Positions 21,796 through 34,863 are shown, numbered from the stretch's first letter. The stretch: DNA of 64,000 nucleotides from Linnemannia elongata (GCA_036320915.1 JAXBDG010000006.1:1054001-1118000); one strand, 5' to 3'. The notes: generated from the sequence alone by a model not told the origin. Translations and numbers: made by a program.

Positions 21796-22425
21796 CTATG
21801 CTGATGTGGAGTTGGACTTCTTGGCGGCTTCTTGTTCAAGCACAAGGGCTGCTCCGCGGACAAGAAGGACGTGCTCAACCGAGTGAATTCTCTCCTGCAA
21901 TGCCGCCAAATCATCCTCGGGCTTGATCTCGACCTGCTCGACCAACAAAGGCTCACCTCCGTCGACTTCCTGAATCACACGGTGAACCATGACTCCTGTA
22001 TGCTTGATCTCTCCCTTCTGGTACGCCTCAAATGCACGCTCAATTGCTCGGGCACCATCAAACTGTCCTGGCAGAGCTGGGTGGAGGTTGATCAGAGGGG
22101 TGGTAGGGAACTGGTCCAAGAATGCGGGTGAGAGGATATGCATGAATCCGGCAAGGACGACCAAGTCAGGCTTGGCGGCGACGATCAACTGGGCGAGGTC
22201 GGCATCGTATTGGGTCCTGGACTTTCCGGCGGTGGTATAGGGCTTCAGGGCAAGCACCTTTGTGGGGATACCTGCCTTGCCAGCTCGCTCGAGACCAAAG
22301 ACCTTGGAGCGGTTCGAGATGACGAGGGGGATCTCAGCCTTGAGGGATCCGGCCGCGATGGCATCGATGAGGGCCTGGAGGTTTGAGCCTGTTCCTGAAA
22401 TCAATACGACGACGCGAGGGGCCAT
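21796..22425 (-). CDS. ADE8: Phosphoribosylglycinamide formyltransferase (GAR transformylase)
   Basis: A single exon of 209 residues, close to bacterial PurN and fungal Ade8. It transfers the formyl group from 10-formyltetrahydrofolate to GAR in de novo purine synthesis. The N-terminal VVVLISGTGSNLQALID holds the phosphate-binding G-T-G-S-N loop (residues 11-15). LAGFMHILSPAFL, the catalytic-region NLHPALPG and HTGVMVHRVIQEVDGG, with the conserved Asp of V-D-G-G, follow in order. The start is the ATG at 22425; the frame extends upstream but without another ATG. In fungi this activity is a separate protein, in contrast to the trifunctional animal enzyme. Its promoter is shared with the divergent Rrn11-like gene, 232 bp away. 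Confidence 0.96.
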   Translation of the reverse strand: MAPRVVVLISGTGSNLQALIDAIAAGSLKAEIPLVISNRSKVFGLERAGKAGIPTKVLALKPYTTAGKSRTQYDADLAQLIVAAKPDLVVLAGFMHILSPAFLDQFPTTPLINLHPALPGQFDGARAIERAFEAYQKGEIKHTGVMVHRVIQEVDGGEPLLVEQVEIKPEDDLAALQERIHSVEHVLLVRGAALVLEQEAAKKSNSTSA

Positions 22426-22657
22426 TTTGTGATTGTTTGTCTTGGTTGATGAGTGCTGGCGGGGGGATAAGGACAAAAACACCCAACACAACACCGACCT
22501 TATCCTACTTCCTAATTTGGTGTTCCCCGCAAAAGTAGTGATGTGACTGCTGCTGAAGGGTCAACAAAGTAAAAAAAAAAAAAAAAACCAGCAGTCTTGT
22601 ACCCTCTTCACTTCACTTCACTTGTTCACCTCCACCTCCGCTCTGTCATTGTCGGCC

Positions 22658-24694
22658 ATGCACATGCAAAGCGTGAGGAAGAAGAGGAGCGACAGAGCAG
22701 AAAAGGCAAAGCTTGCTCCGCTCTTCCACTTCCAGCGCACTTGGGCGAACACCCCCAACCAGAACCTCCATCTCGAACTCGCAGGACAGCTCCTCCGTAG
22801 GTCCCTCGCCCGCAAGGACTACCAACGGGCCTTCACCATCTACAGCACCCTTACCTCCTGTAAATCCTCCAACGAGGAGCTCCTCTGGAAGGTAGCAACA
22901 CCCCTAGTGACATGTTGCTTATTGTTCAGATAGATACTCACCAGTCAGCCATCAGCGCATTGTCGCACCTCGCCTCTTTCCCGCTCTGTTCAGAACACTA
23001 AAAAGCACTTTCACATCTCCTCTATAGGTTGGGTCTGAAATCCTGAGTCGAAACAAAGAGTACGAACCGACATGCTTGCAGTTCTTAAAGCTTGTGTTGG
23101 CACAGACGAAACATTATGTACGTATCATCATTGTCTTTTTCAATTGGTGCTATTAGAAGGCTATCGACAATGTTCATGGAACTCCCTTATTAATTACTGT
23201 GGTTCCTTTTTATAAACATTCATAGAAGGACTCAGTAGCTGTAGAGCTCGCCTTGTACCAGATGAGGTGTGGACACATCAAGGATGCCCGTGCGACCCTG
23301 GAACCGTAAGTTGCAGTAGCCGTGAAAAACGGAATCAAGAGCGTCACATGGATGAACCAGTCGATTAAAACTCAATCCCTTGTGCCCTAAAATTTACTGA
23401 CATAGATACATCAACGCATTCGCTTACAAGGATAACGCCCAACTTCAAGGATATTTTGGAGTCATCGAGTTTGCGCTGTTCAACATGGCCGTGGAGGAGA
23501 AGAGAGCAAGTCGCGGATCATCGTTCCGAACGAGCCAGCATGCAAATTACCACCACAGCGGATCTTTCAATCTGCTGGGCGAGTTGGAGGAAGGAGGCGA
23601 TGAATACGATGACGATAGCGACAGCGAGTCCACCCTTTGGGATGCACGGATCATGAGCCACAAGCGCGGTGCCATAAAACATTTGGAACTAGCTCTCAAA
23701 TTGGACAGTCGAAACGATGGCTTCTTGGCCTACCTTGTCAGGCTGAAGTGTGGCAGAGTTGAAATGACAGGATGGGACAAGCGCAGAGCATCCAACAAAC
23801 GCAAGACAGCCATTCGGGAAATGAGAGCATATTTGAGGCAGTTTTGCAAAGACAACGACAGCAGCATGCTCGCATTGCAGTAAGTTTCAACGAATCGTGG
23901 AGATCTTGGAATGAAAACATGACATTACGTTTTGACTATCTTCAACGTGTTTTTATTGACTTTTTTTTTCAATAATATCATGTCTTTTCTAGACTTTTGA
24001 CTGCACTGGAGAACCGGGAGCGACAAAACACATTGGAGGTTATTCTGACACGGGATCCAGCGGCAGATTCCGAGCTCTATGTCCGACCTCTCGTTATGTT
24101 GATGTGGAAGGCCCTTCCAGCAGAGCAGATGGATATTATTTCCAGGATCGCGAATACGAAACATTCCAAAGTACTGGACGCGAAAGGATCAAGTCACAGC
24201 GAGCATGTTTCTCATGACCGAGCTTTTACTGGACTCTCTCTTGAGCAACGGACAGAATCGGATACAAAAAACTCGGTGGACGAAGATGAAGTAGCCGGAC
24301 AGACCAAGAGAATTCAGGAGAGCAAGGCAGCAAGCCTTCTTAGCGGATACCCATTGGACGTGATTTATCTTCGACCGATTGCGCGGCTTTTGCTCACGCG
24401 GGCAGAGTACAATGTAATGACGCCCTGGGAGGAACAAGAGATCTGTAAAATCGCTTTGTATTACGACACCTTTCGGTAAGTTTATTATGACTATGTTAAT
24501 CATCGCTTCTGATGTCTTGTTTGGGTGTCAAGAGTACTAACACATGCATTGTCATTAAAACTTTTAGAGTGTCACAAAGTGCTTTTTCAAAAGCTGCAGA
24601 GTCACGGACGAAAGTAGTGTCCTTTTTCGACCAACTCCCAGCAGACAGACAGCCATCATGGTACGGGTCTATCGCTTCCATCCTTAGCGTTTAA
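22658..24694 (+). CDS. Rrn11/TAF1A-like RNA polymerase I core factor subunit (tentative)
   Basis: Six exons, 22658-22891, 23028-23117, 23226-23305, 23406-23879, 23993-24475 and 24568-24694, give about 495 residues; all junctions are GT-AG and in phase. The N-terminus is basic. Helical-repeat-like segments follow: LARKDYQRAFTIYSTLTSC, VELALYQMRCGHIKDARATLEPYI and AIKHLELALKLDSRNDGFLAYLVRL (split by an acidic loop). These TPR-like helices and the motif of a residue pair recycling through R-A-F resemble Rrn11 (yeast core factor) and metazoan TAF1A, which help position polymerase I at the rDNA promoter. Sequence identity in this family is low, so another TPR-type protein is possible. The product would be nucleolar. 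Confidence 0.5.
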
Positions 24695-25109
24695 GGCATA
24701 CATTAATTAGCCTTTGTACAATACATATTTCGCATTTGCATATTTGTAATTTTTTCATCGCGCATTTTTTTTTTCAGTCATTGGATCGGTGACCCTATGA
24801 TATGGACCGCTCAGTGAACCGTTCATGTCGTTTTAATTTTGAGGACAAGAGAGTTTGCCCGCGGTCGTCAAGGAGATCGTTTCTTACAACACTTGGTGGA
24901 CGGAAGTAGTCTTCCCCCCCAACTTCGATATCGAGGATTGTCGACCTGAGTGTGTGTTGTTTTTTTTTTTTTTTTAGTTTTAGTTTTTATTGTGATTGTG
25001 ATTGTTATACATGAGCAAATGTCAGACTGTGGCAGTTGAAGGTCATGACTTTCCAGTCAATGCCCCAAAGCCGTAGGCTATCACCCGGCTTTTGAGCAAG
25101 GAGGCGCTT
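24695..25109. other. Intergenic, convergent 3' ends
   Basis: About 415 bp between two genes that face each other. It has AT-rich 3' UTR-like sequence and T runs near 24766 and 24960. No gene seen. Confidence 0.7.
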
Positions 25110-25663
25110 CTACTTTGAGATGCCACTGTCTGAAGCCTTCTGTGATGAGGAAGAAGATGTTGACTCCTTGATTGGACGACGTGCTGGGTCCAGTTGTTCT
25201 TCCATGGCATCGCTGATATACAATCCGGCCGTAGCGAACGCCATCACGCCTAAACGCGAGGTATCGTGAAAAGGAGGTGTGTAAAGATACAATTGTGAGT
25301 TGACATTAACAGATACGGCAATGACAGGGGACTAGGTTGCTTGTTGACCAGTGAAGAGTTCATGCGAAGACGCCAATGGCACTTAATATTTCGCTTACCA
25401 AGGCCGATGTACATGCGGGTGCGAGGTGGCAAGGCCTAAAAAAAAAGTTGGAGCAAGTATTTTGGAGGACCAGGTAGGGTAAAGTGATGAGAGTGTCAGA
25501 TATTAAACTATTGTAGAAATTGGCGCCTGATTGACGTATATCTGATCCTTGAAAAGTGGTGTTCGGCAAAGTATTCAATACGGCTGTCGGCCTGTCCCTT
25601 TGTTCCCCTTTCCACGGTTAAGCCATCCTACTGTACCTTGTACTGCTCCCAGATGGATGCCAT
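25110..25663 (-). CDS. Small single-pass membrane protein, 67 residues
   Basis: Three exons, 25663-25637, 25435-25399 and 25249-25110, splice in phase to a 67-residue protein. It begins MASIWEQYKALPPRTRMYIG, followed by a short hydrophobic helix (LGVMAFATAGLYISD, about residues 21-35) and a hydrophilic tail with a run of serines. The N-terminal W-x-x-Y-x-x-L-P/R-R arrangement, with a membrane helix and an acidic exit, is like small accessory proteins of mitochondrial or ER membranes, but I cannot name the family. The coherent splicing of three tiny exons argues that it is real. It lies 109 bp from the 3' end of the CorA-like gene on the same strand. Confidence 0.7.
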
Positions 25664-25771
25664 TGTGTTGAATCGAGTGCTGAAAGTGAAGTAAATGAAC
25701 GAATGATCACCGAAAGAAAGGGAGAAATAACGCCCCGAATGGGCACGTGATCAAAACGCGAACCGCGAACT

Positions 25772-28108
25772 CTAGCACGGTCGAACATGGCTGCTGCGAC
25801 GACGTCCAATTGACCGCCCTTGTCGGTTTTGTCCAATGGTGATCGGATCCTTTCTCTTGAGCCGCTTCTCGACCGACTTTGCCTTCCACTGGTCATAAAC
25901 CCATTCTCCTACAATGGCGGCCAACTAAAAATATAAAAAGGAAAAAAAGAAACAACGACGTGTTAGCTCACTCTCATCTTGCACCAGTTTGTCTTAAAGC
26001 CGCGGAAGCGAAACATGGGTGTAGCTTACAAAAACAGCAAAAACGATTCCGCAGATCATCCAAAAGTAGCCGATGTTGTGTGACAGTTCTGGAAAGTCTT
26101 GAAAGTTGGTTCCGTACACTAGAACGATAATGTAGAAACAAAAGTTAGAGGAGTAAAAAGTGAAGTGAAACTAAAGGATGATGTTGTCTCTTACCTCCAG
26201 CAACGAATGTTATCGGGAGAAAGATGATGGTGACGAGAGCCAGCCGACGCATCGACTCATTGGTATCGTATGCAATGAGATTGAAGATCTAATGTGCAGA
26301 ATAGGCATAGTGAGGTCAGGTTAACTCACATCAATCGAAGGAGGTCAACTGATAACAAAAAAACCCTGCATCAGGCACAACAACCTTACCATGTTGATCA
26401 ATTTCTCACATAGACTGAGCATGGTATCGATATCCTCCACCATCGTATTGCAGTGGTCCATTACATCGCCCATGTACGTCCGCGCCAGCGGACTAAGCGG
26501 ACTCCGCTCATCCTTGCCTCGAAGTGAATGAACCAACATCTGCGTCGGGACAAGAGTTCTTTTCAACATTGACAATTGGGAGGTCACACGGTGGAGGTCT
26601 CCAATGAACACCATTTTGGGCAGTGACAGCACTCGGGACTCCAGATTGTTGATTTCATGTCGGAACGCGTCCGCGATAGGAACAGCGTGGTCAACGATTC
26701 CATCAATGACGGACTGAAGGAGAAAACTAGCATCGCCGTGTTTCCGAGCAAGAGAGTAGTCGTGGGAGAGCCGCTCAACAATGGGGGCTACGACCGACTG
26801 ACCAGAGACCTGAAAGAGTGTGATCAGTGTACCTCCTTCTAGTAACAGTATGGTGACTTGCTCCATTTTCACATGAAGATCCTCATAGTTTTGTTCTTCG
26901 GCGTAATGGTAATGTTTGTAGCTGTCGAGTTGTTCAAGCGGCAATCGTTGGCTTAGAAATTCGGGGTCCATTCCAAGTGGGCTGGTGTATGGGTTGACCT
27001 GTCTCGATTCGCCATCGCCAAGGTGCTCCAGGAGAGTCAAGAGGGTACAGGAGATATATGTCTGTTTGGGGTAGATATCGACTTTTGTTCTCTGGGGAAC
27101 ATGCAGTAGATCCTCAACCGCCAAGTGGTGCACATCTAAACAGGGCAAGATTGATAGTGCTTAATTTATGTTACACACTGGCAAAAAAATACTCATTGCC
27201 CACTGTATAAAAGAAGGCAGGAAACAGAAAGCATACCATATTCAATTGCTATTGCTTTGATGACATCCCAGCTCATCCCGTTAATATTGATCCACCGCAC
27301 GACAGACCAATCTGGTCTCTATGCAGTTATATGAAAGAAGGACAATTAAGTTGATTGCACTTATCATTCCTTTTCTTGTACAATGGTACTATGAAGGATG
27401 AGCTTACTGGTTGCTTCAGCCATTCGAGAAACTCGTTATTGTTCAAGTTGGCCCTGACAGCGTATTCGGTTTGGTTCACATCGAGGACAGTAACATGGAC
27501 TTGTTGCTAATAAATAAGATAAGGACGATGAATCGAGTGAGATACACTCCCAAGACCCTAGCTGCTCAAGGAGTGCATGATTGAGAACGTACATCGATGC
27601 GGTTAAATATGCTATCCATGCTTGACACATCGACCCCTTGTCCCCGCACCGTAACCTCTACTAATCAAAGGAGATCGATCGTCAATAGTCCGACATGGTT
27701 TGTTTTTTTGTCCTGCTTCCGTCGTAAAATGTGGAACATACTAGGAAAGCCTTTGCTTGGAAGGCTAGATGGGGCTTTTTTAAATGCAGTGCCGGATCCT
27801 ACAGGGTACGATTGGGTCCGCCGGGCTTCTGATGTTATCCTGTTAGTCAACGTTGGCGATTTCTCTGCGTCTTCTGCCTCTGTTGAGAATATGTCGTATG
27901 CTCTGTCATTATGGTGCTGAGGGTACTGCTGCTGGCCACTCTGGTTCTTTATACCCAAGGAGGACGATGATAAAGACGAGGAGGCTGAAGACCCGCCATG
28001 GTTCCGATAGCTGTGCGAGTTTTGGTCATTGTTTCTAGATGTCGAGGATGTCAAGTGCTGCTGCTGAAAGCCGTGTGGGTGTATTGCATCAGCGTCATGA
28101 ATGCTCAT
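25772..28108 (-). CDS. CorA-like divalent cation transporter with YGTNF motif
   Basis: Eight exons, 28108-27742, 27660-27593 (or from 27657, adjacent AGs), 27506-27408, 27318-27237, 27135-26390, 26288-26195, 26118-26030 and 25924-25772, give about 565 residues. The first 120 or so are S/Q/H-rich and disordered. The rest follows the CorA fold: a soluble domain with DVHHLAVEDLLH, a long helix region around YEDLHVKMEQVTILLLEGGT and DHAVPIADAFRHEINNLESRVL. The first membrane helix is LALVTIIFLPITFVAGVYGTNF, and the second (YFWMICGIVFAVFV) leads to a basic tail. CorA channels carry Gly-Met-Asn at the end of the first helix. Here it is Gly-Thr-Asn (residues 488-490), so ion preference may differ (Mg2+, Zn2+ or Mn2+). 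Location is presumably plasma or vacuolar membrane. Confidence 0.9.
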
Positions 28109-28588
28109 TTGCAAAAAAACGGGATCAAGAAGAGACCAGAAGAAAAAAAAGAGAGATAAGCTGTTTGTTACCGTACTAACAAAAAAGAGAAATCAAGAAT
28201 ATCATGCCCTTTGCTCTCTCGAGTAAAGGGAGACAAGCATTCTTCAGCTCCTATTTTTTTTCTGATCGAGAACACGGGAAGGGGGTTAGGGAAGAAAGAA
28301 TCTTGATTGTCGAGCTTCCATTCCACTCCCCTTTCACTAATTAAGCCCCTCTCCTACCAGATCACAAGAGGAGGAGGGAACTAGCCCTAAAGTCCCTTCT
28401 CATAATAACTATCCGAGGGTAAGATAACAGTTTGAAGCAAGTTGCTCAACTCTAATTCACCGAGGGAGACATAGTCATCCAGTAGAGGAAGGATCAAAAA
28501 AACGAAACGTGATACGCTCAGGCCATCCTTCCAAGGTGCATTATCGCAGTTGAGAAAAATGTACGTGCGAAATAGTTATTGGACTAAT
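28109..28588. other. Intergenic spacer
   Basis: About 480 bp between FIG4 (ending at 28589) and the CorA-like start, both on the minus strand. It is AT-rich with no gene seen. Confidence 0.7.
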
Positions 28589-31500
28589 CTAAAATGCAGC
28601 TCCAAGAACTGTCTTCTTGTCCTTGCGATCCTTGTTCTTACCGCCCTTTACCGCATCTGATGTTTGTTGATGCTGTTGTTGATGAAGTGGTGGGAGCTGT
28701 TTATCCTTCCCTCCTCCACCAGGTCCACCCGCCATCTCAACTCCGTTAGCCTGATCCACATGGCTGCTCCCCTTCCGAAATGGTCGTCCTGACAACTGAG
28801 CCAGTGCCTGAGCCTGTGCCGACGGCAACAATCCAGCACCTGCCCCTGCAGCGTTGGGCATGTACCCATACCGCCCCTTGACGATCCACATCATGTATGC
28901 ATCATATCGAGCTCTCGTTCCTGAATTCGTGCCCCAGTACGGATTCAAGCAGGTCTGGCCGACAGTGTACAGCGTCAACTTGGGCAACTCGACATGAGCG
29001 GCATACAGGACCATCTCGGACTCGCTCGGGGCTTTGATGGTCGTTTGCAAAGGTGCAAGCAAAATAGGAGGTTCGGGCATCAGGTTGTCTCTCCAGTGCT
29101 GACCAGTTAATGGCGAGTCTGGCGACAGTGGTGACGTCTTGGATCCAGAGGGTTCGCTTGATCCAGAAGTCAAAACCCGTACACGACCTGTATCATGACC
29201 ATTATTAGCCCCTGGGCCTGGGCCGATTCCTCGCGAGGCTGCATAGTAGAACTCCTCTTCCTCATTCAACTCTGTTGTCCCGATCGTAACGGTAGACCCC
29301 GAAGAACCTCCGTACGCTTGCCGCTGAGCCCCAATCCACCCTGGTCTTGCTGTTGATGAAGAGGTTGATGTTGTCATTCCGACCTTGTTGGCTGTTCCGC
29401 CTCTAGTTCGCTGCTGGGATTGTCCTGAAGGGTATTGCATCTGACTAAGTCCGTTGGCCACCGAGCCCGAGAGAGGAGTAGGCGCAGCTGTGTTGGGCGC
29501 AGTTCCAACAGGCCATTCTTCCTTTTGACTTGCTTGCGCATTGATCCCATACGAGGCAGCGCCTTTTGTCGGAACAGAGTCAAACCTGATTGACTTGAAT
29601 TGTTGGGTATATCTATTCCCGATTGAGAAGGTTCAAGCAAAGTCTCCATTATTAGCGGATCAAGTTTAAATAACTTTGCGTTTTAGCTGAGCTAGAACAA
29701 TGATCTGTCATAGTACCTTTTGTATTCCCTCGACTCGTGCGAGGTTACATCCGGAACCAACGATCTCTTGACCATCTCTTCAATATGTGACCGACCTTTA
29801 GTGGCTCCGCCTTCAATGAGCCCGGCTGAATGTCCGTCTTTGACACCCTCCGTCCCACCTCCAGACTTGTCATCCGCAGCTGCGTCTGAACTCTTGGCAT
29901 CTGCTGACCCCGGGACAAAGTTAGGATCGTGAATGGCAAACTGTGGTAAGTTGGTCCACACATTCTTGGTCAGTTCCCACTCTTCCTCTTTGGTTCGAGG
30001 GATGTGGACAGGTAGCCGCACTTTGCCATCCTGACCAAGGTGGTGACCAAGAGTCCGCATGCTGCCTGAGAGCGAGGCCTTCTCGTCATACTCGCCATTG
30101 TTAACTGGGAATGAGGCGATCGATAGGCGACTGTTGCGAGCATGATGGGCAGCACCGTCCTTGTGTCCTGACGATGAGTCACCGCCCTTCTCATCATTCT
30201 CATCTAGACTAGACAAAAAGCCCTTCTTGCGGCCCATGCTCAGTGGAAGCGTTTTAGATCCATTAGAATAGGTCGACGATGCTTTGGAAGATGCAACCCG
30301 ATTCTTGTTGCCGTTGTTATTGTTGTGCAAGTTCTTATCATTTGTGCCATTGCTGTCGCCTCCTCCTGAAAGTCCCAGCCAGCTAAGCATTGACCGCTTC
30401 TCCGACTTTGCCGCTGCCTTGGCACTATTAAAGAAGAGTAAGAAATACCGTGGTGGGTGTGCAATCTTGTGCTGCATCACTACTAATACAGGTTTTTGCA
30501 CCAACAGACTATTGGGACTTACTTCATCTCTGCTTGGGAGAGCAGATGGTTCTGCCGTACTTCGAATGGACTTTGCTCAGATGTATTCTTGACACTACAA
30601 GCAGGGTAATATATGTCTCAGTACTTATCGCACATGCACTTGTGATGAAGTTGGGGTTCGTACAATAGAGCAAACTTACTTGGGCGGTATATAGCGGCTG
30701 GTTGAGTTCATGTTGTAGGCAAAAAGGCGCTGAAACGAGGTCTGCACTTTCGGCCGATAGTATTCGTCCCAGTACTCCTCCCATGCTCCTAAAGCCGATT
30801 CCTCGTTTGCGTCGCCATCACAGGCGTCAAAGCCATCCTGGACAAACTTTTCTCCTCGCGTGAACTGAATGCTGCCTAGACCACTCCGTGAGGATGTTGC
30901 CATCGACGACCTTGATCTAGAGTTTTTGAGATGGTGCCGAGGATAATAACGCTGCATAGACGACACAGAGGAAGACGATGACATCGGCGGAGCGTTGGAC
31001 TTGCCCACTTCCCCATCTCCCGCGAGGACAGGTGGAGCTACGATTCGTTCCGTAATATCCAACATCCCACTCTCCGATCCAGGAGGCAAGTTCTCCAAAG
31101 TCGGAGTTGTTGAAGATCCTGTATCGACAGATTGAGGTCCATGATCTGGTGAATGCGCTTGTTGTCTGTGCCCGCGTGTTGGGCCTGCAGGATCAAGTTG
31201 CATACTCGTCATAGAATTAACAGACGAATGCTTGGAGGAAGCAGAGCTCGATCTCTGGATTCCCTGCTCGCCATCGTTCAAAGATGATACAGGCTGTTCT
31301 GAAAAGACTGACTGCATACTGTGAACGCGATCATTCTTGCCAAGCGGCCGTGTCCGATGTCCATTGGATGCAAACTCATCTTCATCTTCTGACCGAAGGT
31401 TCTCTATATGGTGAGATTCTTCCCCAAAGTGCTTGGCGCTGTACTGTTTCAGGTTCGGATCGTACTTGTCTAGACGGTCATTACTGTCGTCCCGCTCCAG

Positions 31501-34204
31501 GTCGCCTCCTGCTTCACCAGATCCAGAGGTGCGCTGTGGATCCATATCGTAATCGTCGTTATCATCGTCATCCAGTGAGTCGTCCTCGTCTCCGTAGATT
31601 AGCCCAGAGATGTCATCGTATCCGGCATCATGAAGACGGAAACGGTCATAATCTTTCTCCTGCGCCTCCAAAAAGCTCTTCCTGGCCAAGATTTCCTGTG
31701 GGAGGAGCGCGTCTGGTGACCACCACTTCGTATAGCTCTTCCTGTGCTTTTTAAGGTCTGGGTCGGTAATGTTGTGTAGGTGATAATCTCCTGGAAGTTC
31801 CCACAGCGCCGGACCGGTGCCCTTTTGAACGCGGTAGTTGCCCAGAAACAAGTTCATCGCATCCTGTTTCTCCGCATCTAGGAGCATTGAAGTTGACGTT
31901 TGTTAGAGCATTGGTGTGGGACGATCCTTGTTTCTGCGCAGAATAGCGTCGTGTGGTGCAACCTACCTACGAAGCTATTGCTATAAAACCGACGGATACT
32001 CTCGATCATGTCTCGACTTTGGCTCGTCCACTGGTTGATTTTCCGATAGGTTTCCATGGTGTTGACCAGATGAGACCCTCCGTATTGAAGCGCAATGGTG
32101 TCACCGTGGTCATGGTACATCTCTGTCAGCATGTTGACAAGGTCACAATCGAACGGGACCACTGGCTCCGCGATAAGGCCTAGCGAATACAACTGGAAGA
32201 GTTGTTGAAGGCTACGTTGTTTAGTTCACTTAGACTGTTGAAAAAAAAAAAGAGCTGATCTTACAAGCATATTTGCACATAATCGATGATATTTTACCTG
32301 GTGCCCAAGGGCACATTTCGCAATGATAAACTGAGCTGCGTTGGTACGATCTAGACAATCTATGCAGTTTGTTCGCACGACACCGTTTTGCAACCCAGAT
32401 CCGTAGATGACGTTCCTATGCTGCTGCCTTGCCGAATCCTGGTTGTAACCACTATGGAAGAATCCTGTTTGTGCGAATGCTCGCTCAGCAATAATCTCCA
32501 ACACTGAAATCACGTTTTCATTGGGACTAGAGATAGAACGCGCAAACAATGTGGTTAGTCTACATGATAGTCAAGTGCTCAACTAACTCGTTCCCATGCA
32601 ATTATCAACGTGGGGCAACTGAATGGTACCTCTTTGATGCTCTTGACATATCCCACTTGATGTGCCAGATCTTTTTATCGTCTGGTAAGAACTGGTTGAG
32701 ATATTCGATGCACTCGGAAAACTCCTTCAACAACAGTGACTCTCTTGGGGTTTTTTCCTTGGCCTTGATCAGATTCAAAACAATGCAGGGAGCTCCATAA
32801 CGTTTGAACATATCGTCGAAATGCAGAGCCGCGGCAGAAAAGTAAGGGTCCACGACGTTAAGTTCAATCGGCGGTTTTGGAGACATGTTAGTCCCGTCTT
32901 GAATCCAGTAAAGAGGAATTGAGCCGCGATGCTGAACAAACGATGTGTGATTAGGATTGGCGCTGAGCGATCCTGCACCGTAAAACGAAGTGGTAGACAT
33001 CTCTGACACGATCTGCTCTGTTTCGACGTCGTTGGCGACGTATCCCTAAAAAGATGCCAGTTGAATTGTAGTGGGCTTTGTTAGATTTCAATTGAAAGAA
33101 TACTTAGCAGTGGATGCATTATATAGAGGAGTTTCTTACCCTGTCATTGGCTCCTCTCTTCAGGAATCGAGCTCCTGCAAAGAAACGAGATCGCCGCGCA
33201 ATCAAGGTGACATAGACGTTCCGGCCCAGAATCGAGAGCTCTATCGATATAGAGTAATGTTACGCATTGGTCAGCACATTGCGTCCAGTATATGAAATAC
33301 GACTGAAAATGAACCAAGAAACCATTTGGCTGGTACTCACTTGACTGATCGACAAAGCCATACATAATGGGAAGAGCCCACTGATTCTCGATCCCCGTCT
33401 GCGCACCAAAGGCGTTTTCAAGGAGATATTGATTCCAGACAAACATGCGGTTGCGGCCCTCGACCTGCGGGTTTCTGGTCATGTTCCACTGCAGGGTCCT
33501 TGTAATGTCGTAAGAGTACGAAAAGTAAAAGTTCTTTGTCAAATCCACCATCTGGAACATTTGTAGGTATCGTGCCTCATCCGAGTTCTTGTCCAGCTTT
33601 GAGGTCGGCGTCGTTGAGGAGTGAACGGAGATTGAGGATGTTGCATCGATATGGAAGATGTAATGGCCTCCAATGAGCGCGACGGGGCTTCTCTTGGTGA
33701 TGAGCGTGATGTAGTATCCCTCCGTGAACCTGACAAATCCTACAATGCCATAAAACTTTGTGACCTCACGCATCCCTCCTGTCGAACGGTTGCCAGTGGC
33801 TATCATCTCGAGGAGGTCGTCAACTTGAGCCTTGGAGTAGACCATTTCATCCTCGGTGATGCTGAGCTCACTCGGCGCTGTGGTGCGGTCGATTTTGAGG
33901 ACTCTGAACCGTGTTCCTGCGGGAGCATTGGTGCCGACAATGTAGAATCTCTTTTATAGGGGCATGTAAGGTGGAAGTGAGTAAGGAAAAGAGGTTGATG
34001 GTCAGCAACCGTGCTTGGTAGGGTTCCGAGTGTTGTCAAGGCTAAAGATTTATTGTCTATTTTGCTCACGGTTTTGGTCTCATAGAGAACGAAGCGGTTG
34101 AGGACAACATGGCCAGGTCTGGCTGGCGGAGGAGGGAACTTGAAAGCAGAGAATTCAGATAGGCCAGGGAGCGAGCCAGGCGACGTCTCTCCAGGCACGG
34201 GCAT
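28589..34204 (-). CDS. FIG4: FIG4-type phosphatidylinositol 3,5-bisphosphate 5-phosphatase (Sac domain), extended
   Basis: Ten exons: 34204-34070, 33950-33341, 33240-33140, 33045-32630, 32526-32298, 32192-31967, 31877-30680, 30594-30523, 30424-29717 and 29612-28589. They give about 1,570 residues. The first 650 follow FIG4 closely: [24 protein letters not shown] region, [31 protein letters not shown], and the catalytic [12 protein letters not shown] (Cys at about 475, C-x5-R). [10 protein letters not shown] and NLFLGNYRV complete the core. FIG4 works with the Fab1 kinase and Vac14 on vacuole/endosome membranes to control PI(3,5)P2. The C-terminal 900 residues, acidic then S/G-rich, almost double the usual 900-residue length. 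The last junction uses AG|GTACTA. If it is not spliced, the protein ends at 29691 with [11 protein letters not shown], which resembles the end of human FIG4. The core is certain; the tail structure is less so. Confidence 0.92.
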
Positions 34205-34863
34205 ATGTGTAACAAAGGTGGGAGAGGTGCGGTGTTCCTGGAAAAATGTAGAGCGAGTTGATGAGGCCGAGTATTGTGGCGGGAGTGTTGAGTGTTGAGG
34301 GGAGGGAGGGCAGAGGTGCGGATGCGCAGGTGTGATGGTGATGAAGAAAGAGGAGTGAGAGAGAAAGAGGCAGAGGAGTGTGAGAGAGAGGGAGAAAACA
34401 GAAAAGAAAGAAAGATAGTAGAGCACATAAAGCGTGAGAAGGAGTGAGGGTACGACCACCATGACCATCCCAAAGGGTCACGCCTTCGAGTAGGCGATTA
34501 AAGGTCACAGGTGGGAGATACGGTCGCAAATGCTACTCCTGTCTTTGCCGCCCGTTAGGGATAAGTTGCAGAGTAGAGGGAAAGAAAGAGATCAGATCAG
34601 AGACTCTTTCCTTCATTTCCTACACGAAAAAACGTCCTTTGCTCTCATCCGCCACAACACCCATCAACAGCGGGAAAGAAGAGGAAGAAGAAAAAAAAGC
34701 GACTGCTGTCAGGAACGGAAGGTACACACACACTCGCATGGCTCATACATTCATCACCAGTGGATCATCCTAACTCTTTCTTTATTATATTTTTATTGCC
34801 TTGTTAGTCCCATAGTCATCAAAGGGATTTATTATATCAGGAGAGTTCCTTTCTCGCTTGTCG

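Noticed and set aside
22426..22494. N-terminal extension of GAR transformylase
   Set aside because: The upstream frame has no ATG, and the protein starting at 22425 has the normal family length.
33803..34468. Upstream extension of the FIG4 first exon
   Set aside because: The frame stays open above ATG 34204 but is hydrophobic and H/S/P-rich, unlike FIG4. The family homology starts after the chosen ATG.
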